Positions 8,400-17,143 are shown, counted from the first letter of the stretch. The stretch is 42,347 bases of DNA from CAWBCI01 sp963787195 (GCA_963787195.1 CAWBCI010000088.1:1-42347); one strand, 5' to 3'. The notes: a model not told the origin generated them from the sequence alone. Made by a program: numbers and translations.

Positions 8400-8561
8400 T
8401 TATTGTTTTTTAGTTTTCATTTTATTTTCTAATGATTTGATGATCTTACGGAATGCTTCAGCTTCGGTCTTTCTGTCGGAGATAATCTTTTCCAGTTTTT
8501 CCTCCGCAGATGATTTATCTTCTTCTGCTTTCTTCCTGCCTGTGTTTTCTTTATTTTTCAT
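8400..8561 (-). CDS. 53-residue Lys/Glu-rich coiled-coil peptide
   Basis: The ATG at 8561 begins MKNKENTGRKKAEEDKSS. A TTG at 8582 would add seven residues but is less likely. Nearly half the residues are K or E, and EEKLEKIISDRK to FRKIIKSLENKMK has heptad-like spacing, so a coiled coil or helix is likely. There is no signal peptide or membrane segment. Its stop lies one base before the ATG of the giant T9SS gene, so the two are probably transcribed together and translationally coupled. No family is recognised. It could be a chaperone-like partner, or an upstream ORF tuning expression of the large gene; both are inference. Confidence 0.5.
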   Translation of the reverse strand: MKNKENTGRKKAEEDKSSAEEKLEKIISDRKTEAEAFRKIIKSLENKMKTKKQ

Positions 8562-8809
8562 ATGTTGAAGTTGATGAGGCAAATAAAGGCATAGAAAAAA
8601 TCATGCGGATATAAATCAGGCTTACAAAACCTTAGCGACACAATTACAAAAGCATGCAAAAAGCTTACAATGATTATACATTAGGATTTAACTGCCGGAA
8701 TTTGAGAGGGATATGCACTGAAAAACAGGCCTAAAAAACAATGGAATTTTCAGGGTTTTTCAGCTTTTGTAAGTATAATTTCCAATAATTTGAAATGAAA
8801 AAGGGCTTA

Positions 8810-10498
8810 TTAAAGGCTTTCAAGATAAGAAATCAGATTTTCATCCTTATCGATGTCTAGTTTTTTTCTGAGCCTGGAACGGGCGACAGTAATTGAGTTA
8901 ACAGATTGGTAAGTAATTGCGGATATTTCTTTGGTGGTCATATTCAAACGCAGGAAGGCGCATAGTTTTTTCTCATTGGATGTAAGGTCCGGAAATTGCT
9001 CGTTCAGCTTATTGTAAAAATCGGAATGCACTTCCTGGAAACGGAGCTCAAATTCCTTCCAGGTGTCCTTGTCGGCAAAGGATTGCAGGTCCCTGATCAG
9101 GTCGTTGATCAGTTGCTGGTTTTCCTTTTTGAAGGACAGTTTATTCTTCAGCAATTTTTCAGATAGAGCAGAAATAAATTCATTGGTCCTGGCCAGGTAC
9201 ATTACATTGGTCGTTAGTTCTTTGTTTTTATAATCCAGGTCCATCGACAGCTTTTCATTCTCCAGCTCCAGGCTGGTCCTTTTCAATCGGTCTTTTTCGG
9301 CGATCAGTTGATGTCTTTTCAATTTGCTTCTCTGCAGAAAGAATAAGAGGACGAGGGTAGCAAGTAATAAAAAAGTGATGATCAGGCTGAAAAAATAGAT
9401 AGTATCGGTTCTTTGCCTTTTCAGATCCTGTTCATGACGCTTCAGGCTCTCTTCCCTTAGTTTTTCATCGAAATGCTGCTGCAATTCCATTTGGGTAATT
9501 GTTCTCAGGTTTTCCATTTTCCTGAGGCTGTCATCAAGGTTTTTATATTGCAGGTGGGTCAGGTAAGCATTTTTGTAATCATGCAGATCGCTGTACAAAA
9601 AGGCCATCGATTCCAGTGAGATGGTTTGTGATCTTAGATAATTATTTTGTTCAGCCAGTGAATCAGCCTTCAGTAAGGTATCGATCGCCTGCTTCTTATC
9701 ACCCATTAGTATGAGTACATTCCCGAGATTGTTAAGTGCCTGTATCTGTCCTTCAATTCCCCCTCTTGCATATTGCAAATTCAGAGCCTGGCCCAGGTAC
9801 TCTTTGGCTTTTACATAATTTTTCCGCTCTTTTTCTATGATCCCCAGGTTATTTAAAATGGATGCCAGCAATTTTTTATCATCCGGCTTCAGATATGAAA
9901 GCGCTTTCAGGAAGTACACTTCTGCCTGGTCAAAATCCTGGGATTGCAGAAAAACACTGCCCATGTTATGGTAAGTTTTAATGAACAGGTCCCGGTACTG
10001 CGGCGAACCTGCTTTAGATGTGGCTTCTTCAAGCAAATTTATGGCTGCCCTGTAATATTTCTTTGCTTCCTCATATTTGGCAGTTCTGTAATACACTAAG
10101 GCAATATCATCCAGGATCATAGTCTTCATGCTATAATATGCAGAATCTGAAAATGTGGTTTTAAGGCTATCTACGGTTTTGTCGGCAAGCTGGTAGTATT
10201 TTTGGGCTTCCACATAGTTTATCAGCCTTTCAAATAATTGTCCTTTATATAGTAATAGACGGATATGCTGTTCCTGGTTAGCTTTATTGTTTGCCAGCAT
10301 GAGGGCCTCATCCAGGTAATGGTATAAGGAATCAGGGCTCCGGTCGATCAGGGTGGGAAAAAGCCGGATCGCGGCATCTATCCTGAGACTGTCATTTTTA
10401 TTATTATTGAATGAATTGATCAGACTGTCCTCTTTGGATTGGGCTCTAACACTTACAGTGCCCATTGCAAATACCAGGATAATAATCAGCCTTGTCAT
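8810..10498 (-). CDS. TPR sensor with transmembrane helix and C-terminal LuxR-like HTH domain
   Basis: 562 residues. A signal peptide (about 1-19, ending VRAQ) leads to TPR units over about 40-330, with clear A-x-x-Y-x-x-A helices such as YVEAQKYYQLADK and YEEAKKYYRAAINLLEEA. One membrane helix follows at about 365-386 and then a coiled coil (about 388-450). The C-terminus carries a winged or LuxR-type DNA-binding region with LTSNEKKLCAFLRLNMTTKE. This architecture is common in Bacteroidota and links an extracytoplasmic TPR sensor to DNA binding by one polypeptide. It lies between two T9SS genes on the same strand, so it may regulate secreted proteins; this is inference. A -7 element sits only five bases before the ATG, hinting at a leaderless mRNA. 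Confidence 0.85.
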   Translation of the reverse strand: MTRLIIILVFAMGTVSVRAQSKEDSLINSFNNNKNDSLRIDAAIRLFPTLIDRSPDSLYHYLDEALMLANNKANQEQHIRLLLYKGQLFERLINYVEAQKYYQLADKTVDSLKTTFSDSAYYSMKTMILDDIALVYYRTAKYEEAKKYYRAAINLLEEATSKAGSPQYRDLFIKTYHNMGSVFLQSQDFDQAEVYFLKALSYLKPDDKKLLASILNNLGIIEKERKNYVKAKEYLGQALNLQYARGGIEGQIQALNNLGNVLILMGDKKQAIDTLLKADSLAEQNNYLRSQTISLESMAFLYSDLHDYKNAYLTHLQYKNLDDSLRKMENLRTITQMELQQHFDEKLREESLKRHEQDLKRQRTDTIYFFSLIITFLLLATLVLLFFLQRSKLKRHQLIAEKDRLKRTSLELENEKLSMDLDYKNKELTTNVMYLARTNEFISALSEKLLKNKLSFKKENQQLINDLIRDLQSFADKDTWKEFELRFQEVHSDFYNKLNEQFPDLTSNEKKLCAFLRLNMTTKEISAITYQSVNSITVARSRLRKKLDIDKDENLISYLESL

Positions 10499-10502
10499 AT
10501 TA

Positions 10503-10510
10503 CAAATATA
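10503..10510 (-). promoter_or_regulatory. -7 element abutting the TPR-HTH regulator start codon
   Basis: The minus strand reads TATATTTG and ends five bases before the ATG at 10498. Transcription would start at or next to the A of the ATG, so the message would be leaderless or nearly so. Confidence 0.55.
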
Positions 10511-10630
10511 GAAAAATCGATTAAAGGAGAAATTGTGTTTTTATTCGTTCAATTTTTAAGTGGGTGAATTTTAGCCTGTTTTTTCTTGTTTAAAAATAAT
10601 TAACTAAACATCGTATTGAGAGGTTGTTAC

Positions 10631-10672
10631 AAAAAACCCGGGCTACGACTATAGTCGTAGCCCGGGTTTTTT
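10631..10672. terminator. Perfect 30-bp palindrome with A and T flanks, second copy
   Basis: The core 10637-10666 is a perfect palindrome with half-site CCCGGGCTACGACTA, six A's before and six T's after. It follows the stop of the M4 protease gene (minus strand) and precedes the regulator promoter, so it should stop protease transcripts. It equals the copy at 3455 except for one compensated base pair. Confidence 0.8.
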
Positions 10673-10717
10673 AAAAAGCGCAAAGCTTCGCCTTACAAAA
10701 TCCCGGCAATCTTTCCT

Positions 10718-13700
10718 CTATCGTATCAATAATTTCCGCTTCACTGAACCACTTTCTGAAGATAAATTAATAAGATACAATCCTGCAGGAAGTTTTTCCA
10801 GGTCAAGAGAATATTTCTCCGTATTGATGGGGTAAATAGTCATTAAACAAACACCCCTTGTGTCGAAAACCTGTAATGTAATATCCTCTTTCAACATCAA
10901 AGGATCGATCGATAGACTTACTTTCCCGCTGCTCGGATTGGGGTATAGACTAAAGCTGAAATCGTTGGGCACTTCTTCAATGTTGAGCAAAGGCCTGCTG
11001 CCCTGTGAAAACCATAAGCCCCATTTTGCCTGGGGGATCAATACATTTGCATTAGTTGAAGAAGGGCTGATCTTATCAGCCTGCATACCGATGATGGCAA
11101 TGCTATTATCACCGCCGTCAGGTGCAGAGAAAATAAGCTGATTATCCAGCTTCGAGTAATTGGGGGTGCCCAGATTGGCATAATTTGTAAAGATTTCGCC
11201 AACATCCCCGGTCTCGAAATTTGCCGCGGCTACCGTCACTGTATTGGTGCTTTCATCCAGCAGATCAAAAGCAAAGACATAGGGTGAGTTTTTCGAAAGA
11301 GAAGGATTCCCGACACTGATACCTGCTGGAAGGTTGCCAAATAATTTGAAAATCTCACCCGAACCCCAGGAGTTGGAAGCATTATCCCAAACCTTTATTA
11401 AATTTATATCCCAGTATTCAATGGGATCTCCATAGGGATTTTCAATCCGGCTCAAAGCATCGTACATGATATATTCACCTGAATAATCCCACTCCATAAC
11501 ATCGGCATAAACCACGGTATTCGTTTCTTCCCCCTGGGCAGTGGTTGAATTATACAAATGGTAATTCATCCATTCCTGTAATTGAAAACTATATACCCAA
11601 ATCGATGAATCTTCATAAATTGTTATAGCCGAAAGCCTCTTTCCATCCTTTGAAATGGCAGCATTATCCCATATGGCTTGATTCTGAAGGACTGATTCAT
11701 TTGGATCCTGGCTCAGCTGTATGGATTTCATGATCTTATCTCCCGATATAAAAACAGCATAACTGCCATCATCCATTATACTAGGTTTGTTATTCACTGA
11801 AGTTGTTGAAAGAGGTATGAAATTACTTGCATCAGTCGAACAGATATATAAAGTATTGGGGTCGCTCGGGACCAGGTCGCAAAAAAGAATATAGTCCTGC
11901 CCGGGGTTCACCTGCAAATCAGTCTGGTAATTTCCGGCCTGACCATCCATGATACCCACCTGATCGAAGGCATTTGCCACTGCATTCTGTTCTGTCGAAT
12001 TTGCTCCAAACAAGTCTTTAGCCGACTGTATAGTATTCAGCCTAAGATCAATAAATTGTGTAGACCGTGTATTATAATTGAAGCAGGCCCTCCAGAATAT
12101 CTTTTCGGTTTTATCCTTGCCTATAGCATTGGCTACCCTGTAAAATGCATTGTTCGGAATGCCACTGTTAATATGCACGCCGCCGTTATCTTCAGAACCT
12201 GTATACATCTCATTCAAATTGGCTGGCTGGTAACCCGGATCATTTAAACTACTTCCGCCGTTGTGCGGATCAGCCATATTCCGAAGACATCCCGAAGGGT
12301 AATAAGCTGTTTTCACAACCTGCTCCCCAATGGTCCAGTTTTGACGTTCAACCATAGCTCCTGAAAAATCGGCATAAGATTCTGCAATTGCTCCCGATTG
12401 TCCCTGGTATTCGAGATTGGAGGCAGCCCCTTCGAAGGCATGCCCAAGCTCATGGGCCCCAACATCCAGACCGCCGGCAAGCGGTTTGAAAGCCGTCTGT
12501 CCGTCTCCGTAAAAAATAGCAATCCCGTTCCAGAATGCATTATCCAGGCCGCCTCCATTGTCATCAGCTACATGAATGATGGATTTCACAGCCCCTCCCT
12601 GGTTATTGTATGAGTTCCGGTTATGGACCGTACGGAAATATTCATAGGTCAATTGAGCATTATAGATTGCCGATACGGAAGTTGCGTTCCATGTATTATT
12701 GGAGGAAGTGACCATGGAAGCGGTAAAATTTTCGGAACCGGGTGCGGTGTTCTGAGCATCATAAATACCAAGTATACCGTCAAAATTTTGAGAATTAAAC
12801 ATGGGCCTGGATATATCAGCCAGATAATACACACTATTTTCAAGGTAAGCATGGAAATTTCGATTTACGCCGTTCAGATCAGTTCCGTTGGCAGTCACAT
12901 CTCCATCACTATGTGTATTATTATAATAATGGATGATCTGGCCTGTATTCGCATCAATGAAATATTCCCATTCTTCTATTAAATTCGGACGGATTTCAAC
13001 ATGCCAGGTCAATTCAGCATGAAATGGATTTCGGTCTTTATGGTAAATTACAAGTTCACATGTGGGCTTATCATAATTAAGGAATTCCTGCTCATCAGGA
13101 TTAAGTTCACGATAAACGGTCCGGTTTGAGATGTCATTTATGCTTGTTTCAACGGCATCAGATAGGGGAATGTCAGGATTCAAACTGCTGATCAATGGAG
13201 TCGGATAACAATTGCCATTGTACAGGTTGATCTGGTCCTGCCGGCTGTGCAAATAGATTTCGGAGCACCAGACCGGAATATCATGACAAACTTGCTGCAT
13301 CTTTATATGATGCATTCCCAGGTCATCTGTTTCACTGGAAATAACTTTAAACTCTTCCCGTGGATTCTCAATTTGAAGGGCTGATTTGATAGCATCAAGG
13401 TATTCAAAACTTGCTGCCTCAATGGCTGCACTGGATTTTATACCGATAAATCCTGCCTTGGGAATTGAGCCATCCAGGAATATCAGGCGCCCGTTTTGAT
13501 CAAATGAGGTTTTTTTAAAATTTTGATTCAGATAAATTGATGAGAAATTTAGCTGAGATGGCGTGTAGGAAGGGATGGAAGCAGTCCGGCTATTCTGGGC
13601 TGAGGAAGATTTATAGGGGATGGCATTCACGGGCCTGGGTGAAACTGCTTTTCCGTTCAGTACTGTTCTTTTCTTTGCAGAAAAGGCATTATTCTGTGCA

Positions 13701-13765
13701 CTAATTTCAGCACAGCTTAAAAATCCTATAAGGATTGCAGATAGTAGTAAGTAAGTTTTTTTCAT
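10718..13765 (-). CDS. Secreted M4 (thermolysin-like) metalloprotease with beta-propeller-like region and T9SS sorting domain
   Basis: 1015 residues. A signal peptide ends near ISAQ (about residue 24). An FTP/PepSY-type propeptide follows (about 80-280). The catalytic domain has the zinc motif H438-E-L-G-H442, the third ligand E462 in GAIAESYAD, and GGVHINSGIPN, which carries the family's proton-donor histidine. After it (about 620-910) come repeated beta blades such as AISKDGKRLSAITIYEDSS, resembling TolB/PD40 propeller units. A type A T9SS domain ends the protein (about 935-1015, SLYPNPSSGK, LPAGLYLINL). M4 enzymes cleave before hydrophobic residues and are made as zymogens. The protein should be extracellular. 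The propeller between protease and sorting domain is less usual and may bind substrate. Confidence 0.9.
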   Translation of the reverse strand: MKKTYLLLSAILIGFLSCAEISAQNNAFSAKKRTVLNGKAVSPRPVNAIPYKSSSAQNSRTASIPSYTPSQLNFSSIYLNQNFKKTSFDQNGRLIFLDGSIPKAGFIGIKSSAAIEAASFEYLDAIKSALQIENPREEFKVISSETDDLGMHHIKMQQVCHDIPVWCSEIYLHSRQDQINLYNGNCYPTPLISSLNPDIPLSDAVETSINDISNRTVYRELNPDEQEFLNYDKPTCELVIYHKDRNPFHAELTWHVEIRPNLIEEWEYFIDANTGQIIHYYNNTHSDGDVTANGTDLNGVNRNFHAYLENSVYYLADISRPMFNSQNFDGILGIYDAQNTAPGSENFTASMVTSSNNTWNATSVSAIYNAQLTYEYFRTVHNRNSYNNQGGAVKSIIHVADDNGGGLDNAFWNGIAIFYGDGQTAFKPLAGGLDVGAHELGHAFEGAASNLEYQGQSGAIAESYADFSGAMVERQNWTIGEQVVKTAYYPSGCLRNMADPHNGGSSLNDPGYQPANLNEMYTGSEDNGGVHINSGIPNNAFYRVANAIGKDKTEKIFWRACFNYNTRSTQFIDLRLNTIQSAKDLFGANSTEQNAVANAFDQVGIMDGQAGNYQTDLQVNPGQDYILFCDLVPSDPNTLYICSTDASNFIPLSTTSVNNKPSIMDDGSYAVFISGDKIMKSIQLSQDPNESVLQNQAIWDNAAISKDGKRLSAITIYEDSSIWVYSFQLQEWMNYHLYNSTTAQGEETNTVVYADVMEWDYSGEYIMYDALSRIENPYGDPIEYWDINLIKVWDNASNSWGSGEIFKLFGNLPAGISVGNPSLSKNSPYVFAFDLLDESTNTVTVAAANFETGDVGEIFTNYANLGTPNYSKLDNQLIFSAPDGGDNSIAIIGMQADKISPSSTNANVLIPQAKWGLWFSQGSRPLLNIEEVPNDFSFSLYPNPSSGKVSLSIDPLMLKEDITLQVFDTRGVCLMTIYPINTEKYSLDLEKLPAGLYLINLSSESGSVKRKLLIR

Positions 13766-13899
13766 GTTTAATTATTTTAGTTTGACCTGGCTATTTATGA
13801 ATTGGTAACATTTAAGAATAGAGTCCGGAACCGGATAAGCAAAAAGGGAAAACTCAACAGGGTCTTTTTTAACATAACATGGCTTTGGTTTATTTAGAG

Positions 13900-13907
13900 C
13901 AAATATA
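13900..13907 (-). promoter_or_regulatory. -7 element of the M4 protease promoter
   Basis: The minus strand reads TATATTTG. It would give a leader of about 128 bases before the ATG at 13765. Confidence 0.55.
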
Positions 13908-13962
13908 AATAAACCGGAAGCCAAATCAAAAACAAAACTGAGGGATGAAGAATTTTATAATT

Positions 13963-14589
13963 CTATCTTTTCCTTAATAATACACAGAGGATTCGTGGGA
14001 CAGAACTTTTGTCATCATTATCAAAATATTCTTCAAAACTGATAATTTCAAAACCGAAATTCATAGCCGGACGGGTAAAATCGGAAATATTATGATTAAA
14101 ACACTGAACGATTTGGAGACCGTCCTCAGTTTCAAATCTGGCTTTGGTTCCCTTGTATTGTTTATAAGGATGAAGTTCACCAATATAAATATAGCCTCCC
14201 AGTTTTAGGTTTTTTGAAGCTTCCTCGAATACAAAGTCCAGATTTTCAACATGCTCTAAAACAAGACTAAAAATTATCAGATCAGAAGGATTTGTTAAAA
14301 AGTTCCAGGGCTTTGTTATATCTGCCTGGATAAATCTGACCTTTTCCAGGCTGATCTTTTGTTTCGCCTTTTCAAGCATCTTATCCGATAAATCTACTGC
14401 AATGATGAGCTTTGCCTTGCTTACAAGCCATTCCGTGTTTTTCCCCGTGCCGCAGCCAATTTCCAGGCAATTTTCAAAATCCAGTTTATCTAAGGTTTCT
14501 CTAATAGCAATAGCTTCCAGGTCCCGGGTAGGATTCAGGTTGGAATCATACTGGCCTGACCAAATGTTGTAAGCTTGTTTTACATCCAT
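13963..14589 (-). CDS. Class I SAM-dependent methyltransferase
   Basis: 208 residues from the ATG at 14589 (MDVKQAYNIWSGQYDSN). A GTG at 14604 lies inside the terminator palindrome and is rejected. Motif I is CLEIGCGTGKNTEWL (about residues 41-55), the acidic end of strand 2 is IAVDLSDKMLEKAK, and FSLVLEHVENLDFVFEEA is the post-II region; GGYIYIGELHPY follows. This is the Methyltransf_11/25 type Rossmann fold. The N-terminal YNIWSGQYDS resembles small-molecule and biotin- or quinone-type methyltransferases, but the substrate cannot be named. It stands alone on the minus strand, just after a terminator. Confidence 0.85.
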   Translation of the reverse strand: MDVKQAYNIWSGQYDSNLNPTRDLEAIAIRETLDKLDFENCLEIGCGTGKNTEWLVSKAKLIIAVDLSDKMLEKAKQKISLEKVRFIQADITKPWNFLTNPSDLIIFSLVLEHVENLDFVFEEASKNLKLGGYIYIGELHPYKQYKGTKARFETEDGLQIVQCFNHNISDFTRPAMNFGFEIISFEEYFDNDDKSSVPRILCVLLRKR

Positions 14590-14590
14590 A

Positions 14591-14616
14591 AAAATAGGGC
14601 CCACATATGTGGGCCC
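14591..14616 (-). terminator. Terminator between the small basic protein gene and the methyltransferase
   Basis: GGGCCC-ACATATGT-GGGCCC (14597-14616) is a perfect 20-bp palindrome, followed on the minus strand by TATTTTTA. It lies about 25 bases after the upstream stop and eight bases before the methyltransferase ATG. Confidence 0.75.
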
Positions 14617-14641
14617 TTCCAGATTGTAAGATTCTTTTGGT

Positions 14642-14944
14642 TTACTTAATTCTCCAGCATCTTAGATGATTTTCATCTTTGAAAGTCCTGATGGTGTATT
14701 TAACACCTTCATTAAACTTTCTGTATCTTTTCATTGAAGAATAAAGTTTCCTGTAATTTTTATCAGAGTAATCGATAATAAAGCTGTCGCCTACTTCCAT
14801 TTCTTTGAATGGATATTCAAATTTTACACTCCGCGTCCTTGGAGGAATAGGAATATCTTTTTCAATTAAAATCGAACCCTTTGCAGGGGCATCAGCTACT
14901 TTCTTTCTTCTACCACGTGGTTTCTTTTCTTTTTCTTGTTTCAT
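14642..14944 (-). CDS. Small basic protein with AT-hook-like N-terminus (DUF7303-like fold possible)
   Basis: 100 residues from ATG at 14944, beginning MKQEKEKKPRGRRKKVADAP. The PRGRRKK patch resembles an AT hook and would bind DNA or RNA. The C-terminal 65 residues contain YPFKEMEVGDSFIIDY, then basic helices (YRKLYSSMKRYRKF) and YTIRTF...HLRCWRI. The F-x-x-MEVGDSF...R.WR pattern recalls a small domain common in phages and mobile elements (DUF7303-like); this is memory-based and not searched. It has its own -7 element and terminator, so it is a monocistronic unit. Nucleic-acid binding is inferred from charge and motif only. Confidence 0.65.
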   Translation of the reverse strand: MKQEKEKKPRGRRKKVADAPAKGSILIEKDIPIPPRTRSVKFEYPFKEMEVGDSFIIDYSDKNYRKLYSSMKRYRKFNEGVKYTIRTFKDENHLRCWRIK

Positions 14945-14969
14945 TTTCGTTTTTTTTATGGGTATGCCA

Positions 14970-14977
14970 CAAATATA
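14970..14977 (-). promoter_or_regulatory. -7 element of the small basic protein gene
   Basis: The minus strand reads TATATTTG, 26 bases upstream of the ATG at 14944. It supports that start over the upstream TTG at 15025. Confidence 0.6.
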
Positions 14978-15223
14978 GGAATTATTATTTAATCTTAATA
15001 ATCTTAAAATATATTTATCATCCAAGTATTAAATTTTTTATGCTTTCAAGCTATGACCCGATTGTTTTCACCTTGAATTTATTATAAATATATTGGACAC
15101 CAGATGATATAACAATCTATACTTTATTGGAATTCTGTATTAGATAGTCGTTTTTCAGACAAAATACTATTAGAATTAATTATAATACAAATATGCCTCT
15201 CATTCCTGGTAATCTCTGCTTCT

Positions 15224-15457
15224 TTACATAAAATATTCTACAATCAAAATAACAGCGATAATTGCGAGAAGTGACAAATAGGTGTATGGACTGGCAAAGT
15301 TTAAGGTAACTCCCAGATAGGGATTTCTTTTGGGGAGGATGACCCTCGAATCATTTTTATTAAAGTAAAAAACGCCCCATTTATAATTATCCGGATCCTG
15401 GTTCTTAGTCTTTGAATCCAGATCTTCTGGTTTGTAGGATGTTTCATTTTTTTTCAT
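15224..15457 (-). CDS. DUF5808-like small membrane protein
   Basis: 77 residues from ATG at 15457 (MKKNETSYKPEDLDSK). The conserved core is WGVFYFNKNDSRVILPKRN, followed by LGVTLNFASP and a C-terminal membrane helix (about 53-75). The W-G-x-FY-x-N-x-x-D-x-R-x-x-x-PKR pattern matches the DUF5808 family, of unknown function. A longer frame starts at ATG 15562, five bases after the upstream GH125 stop, but its extra 35 residues do not resemble the family. The gene may still be co-transcribed with GH125. No role is assigned. Confidence 0.7.
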   Translation of the reverse strand: MKKNETSYKPEDLDSKTKNQDPDNYKWGVFYFNKNDSRVILPKRNPYLGVTLNFASPYTYLSLLAIIAVILIVEYFM

Positions 15458-15567
15458 GGACTTGAATATTATAGCGAAAATACTGAAATTCTCAATATTA
15501 CCCAAATAGCGTGCCTGGATATATGCCATAAATTGCATGAACGTTGGATAATTCCGGTCCATTTGTC

Positions 15568-17010
15568 TCAGATCTCCATGGATAATATTTCAGGATATTC
15601 ATGATGAATTTTAAGTATCAGCTCACCGAAAAGGGTATTTGCCCAGGCAAACCATTTTCGGTTAAAATCTTTCGGATTATCCTTATTAAATGCTTCGTGC
15701 ATAAAACCTGTACCGGCATGGGTGTTTTTCAACATCTTCAGACAATAGATTATTTCATCCTTATCAGTACTGGTCATAGCCCTTAGAATAATACCCATGG
15801 GCCAGATCTTATCCTTCCCGGTATGAGGACTTGCCTGGCCTTCAGCAGCAGTCCCTTTAAGGAAATAGGGGTTGGAATCGCTTAACAGGAATTTTCTTGT
15901 ATTCTGATAAATACGGTCTCCTGGTTTATGAGCGCCAAGGTAAGCCAGCGACATAAGTGAAGGTACATTGGCATCATCCATAAAAAGCCGGTTTCCGAAT
16001 CCATCCGCCTCATAAGCATAGATCTCCCCGAAATCGGAATGTTTTGTAATAGCAAACTTTCTGATGGCAGTTTCAATTTCATCGGCAAATGAAGTACATT
16101 CTGCGGCAAAAGCCTCGTCATGCATTACATTCGCGTATATTCCGGATAATTGCCTGAGCGAAAGGATGGCGAAAATGTTGGAAGGTATCAGATAGGGGAA
16201 AAGCGTAGCATCGTCGGATGGCCGGAACATTGAACAGATCATTCCGGTGGGTTTTACGGGTCTGCCTGTCCCACCAAAGGCAGGAGCATCAATTACACTA
16301 TAGCCTTTGCGAATAAAATAATAGGGAGAAGTTCCATCTTTTCGCTGTTCAGTCCTGAAAGTGTTTACTATCAGCCGCATAGCTTTATCCCAGTCCTTAT
16401 CAAATACCCTGAGGTCCCGGGTAATTTCATAATAGCGATTTGAAAGTCTTATCACATAACACAATGAATCCACCTCCCATTTTCTTTCATGTACGCCGGG
16501 ACCGGGTGCAGGCTTGTCATCGCTCCAGTCGGATTTCCGACTGGGGTCCTTGTAAAATGCATTGGCATAAGGGTCGGTCAAAACGCATTTTACCTGGCGG
16601 TTTATCAGGCCATGAACAAGGTTCCTGAGTTTTTCATCTTTTTTGATCAAAGGCATATAGGGCCATACCTGAGCCGTGGAATCCCGCAGCCACATGGCGT
16701 CTATATCCCCGGTGATGATGAAAGTATCAGGTTTCCCCTCAATGATTTCATAGTCAACAGTCGTATCCAGGGTGTTGGGATAACAATTCTCGAACATCCA
16801 GGCAATTTCCTTATCGGTAATGACTGACCTGGTCTCATTTATTATCCTTTCCACTTCCTGACTTGCAAATGTCCTTGCATCCAAAGCTGGCCTGTTGGAT
16901 ACAAATTCTTTATCCATGAAAATGCCGGAAGAGGAAAGTGGAGAAAAGGAACCCAGACTCAATCCACCTGCCGCAAGTCCGCTATTGATGATAAATTTTC
17001 TTCTGTTCAT
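15568..17010 (-). CDS. GH125 exo-alpha-1,6-mannosidase with twin-arginine signal
   Basis: 480 residues. The N-terminus MNRRKFIINSGLAAGG is a Tat-type signal. The mature part has the GH125 hallmarks DIDAMWLRDSTAQVWPY and FRPSDDATLFPYLIPSN, with the likely catalytic acid in the D266/D267 pair, and GTGFMHEAFNKDNP with likely base E439. The family removes alpha-1,6-linked mannose without a metal ion, as in N-glycan or yeast mannan breakdown. It should act in the periplasm or as a lipoprotein-free exported enzyme. No SusC/SusD pair or other glycosidase lies nearby, so this is not a full polysaccharide utilisation locus. Catalytic residues are assigned by analogy with characterised GH125 enzymes. 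Confidence 0.9.
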   Translation of the reverse strand: MNRRKFIINSGLAAGGLSLGSFSPLSSSGIFMDKEFVSNRPALDARTFASQEVERIINETRSVITDKEIAWMFENCYPNTLDTTVDYEIIEGKPDTFIITGDIDAMWLRDSTAQVWPYMPLIKKDEKLRNLVHGLINRQVKCVLTDPYANAFYKDPSRKSDWSDDKPAPGPGVHERKWEVDSLCYVIRLSNRYYEITRDLRVFDKDWDKAMRLIVNTFRTEQRKDGTSPYYFIRKGYSVIDAPAFGGTGRPVKPTGMICSMFRPSDDATLFPYLIPSNIFAILSLRQLSGIYANVMHDEAFAAECTSFADEIETAIRKFAITKHSDFGEIYAYEADGFGNRLFMDDANVPSLMSLAYLGAHKPGDRIYQNTRKFLLSDSNPYFLKGTAAEGQASPHTGKDKIWPMGIILRAMTSTDKDEIIYCLKMLKNTHAGTGFMHEAFNKDNPKDFNRKWFAWANTLFGELILKIHHEYPEILSMEI

Positions 17011-17029
17011 TATGAATATGATTCTAAAG

Positions 17030-17037
17030 CAAATTTA
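17030..17037 (-). promoter_or_regulatory. -7 element of the GH125 promoter
   Basis: The minus strand reads TAAATTTG, 19 bases upstream of the ATG at 17010. It is back-to-back with the promoter of the plus-strand operon at 17117. Confidence 0.55.
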
Positions 17038-17116
17038 CAGGAACATAAATCAGTTTAATTTATTTTTTATGTGAAAGGATAAAATTAGAAAGAAAAGCTC
17101 TTATTCGTTAAAATCA

Positions 17117-17124
17117 TACATTTG
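17117..17124 (+). promoter_or_regulatory. -7 element of the six-gene Ehr-type operon
   Basis: TACATTTG matches TAnnTTTG. Transcription from about 17131 would leave a 13-base leader before the TTG start at 17144. Confidence 0.55.
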
Positions 17125-17143
17125 CAGTCCAATAAATCAGACC

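Noticed and set aside
8583..8809. Repeated word TTACAAAA/TTTTGTAA several times, considered as an operator array
   Set aside because: The copies are irregularly spaced and the region is AT-rich, so chance is a fair explanation.
14590..14604. GTG start at 14604 for the methyltransferase
   Set aside because: It lies inside the perfect terminator palindrome; the ATG at 14589 follows it.
15458..15562. N-terminal extension of the DUF5808-like protein from ATG 15562
   Set aside because: The extra 35 residues do not fit the family; kept only as an alternative start.
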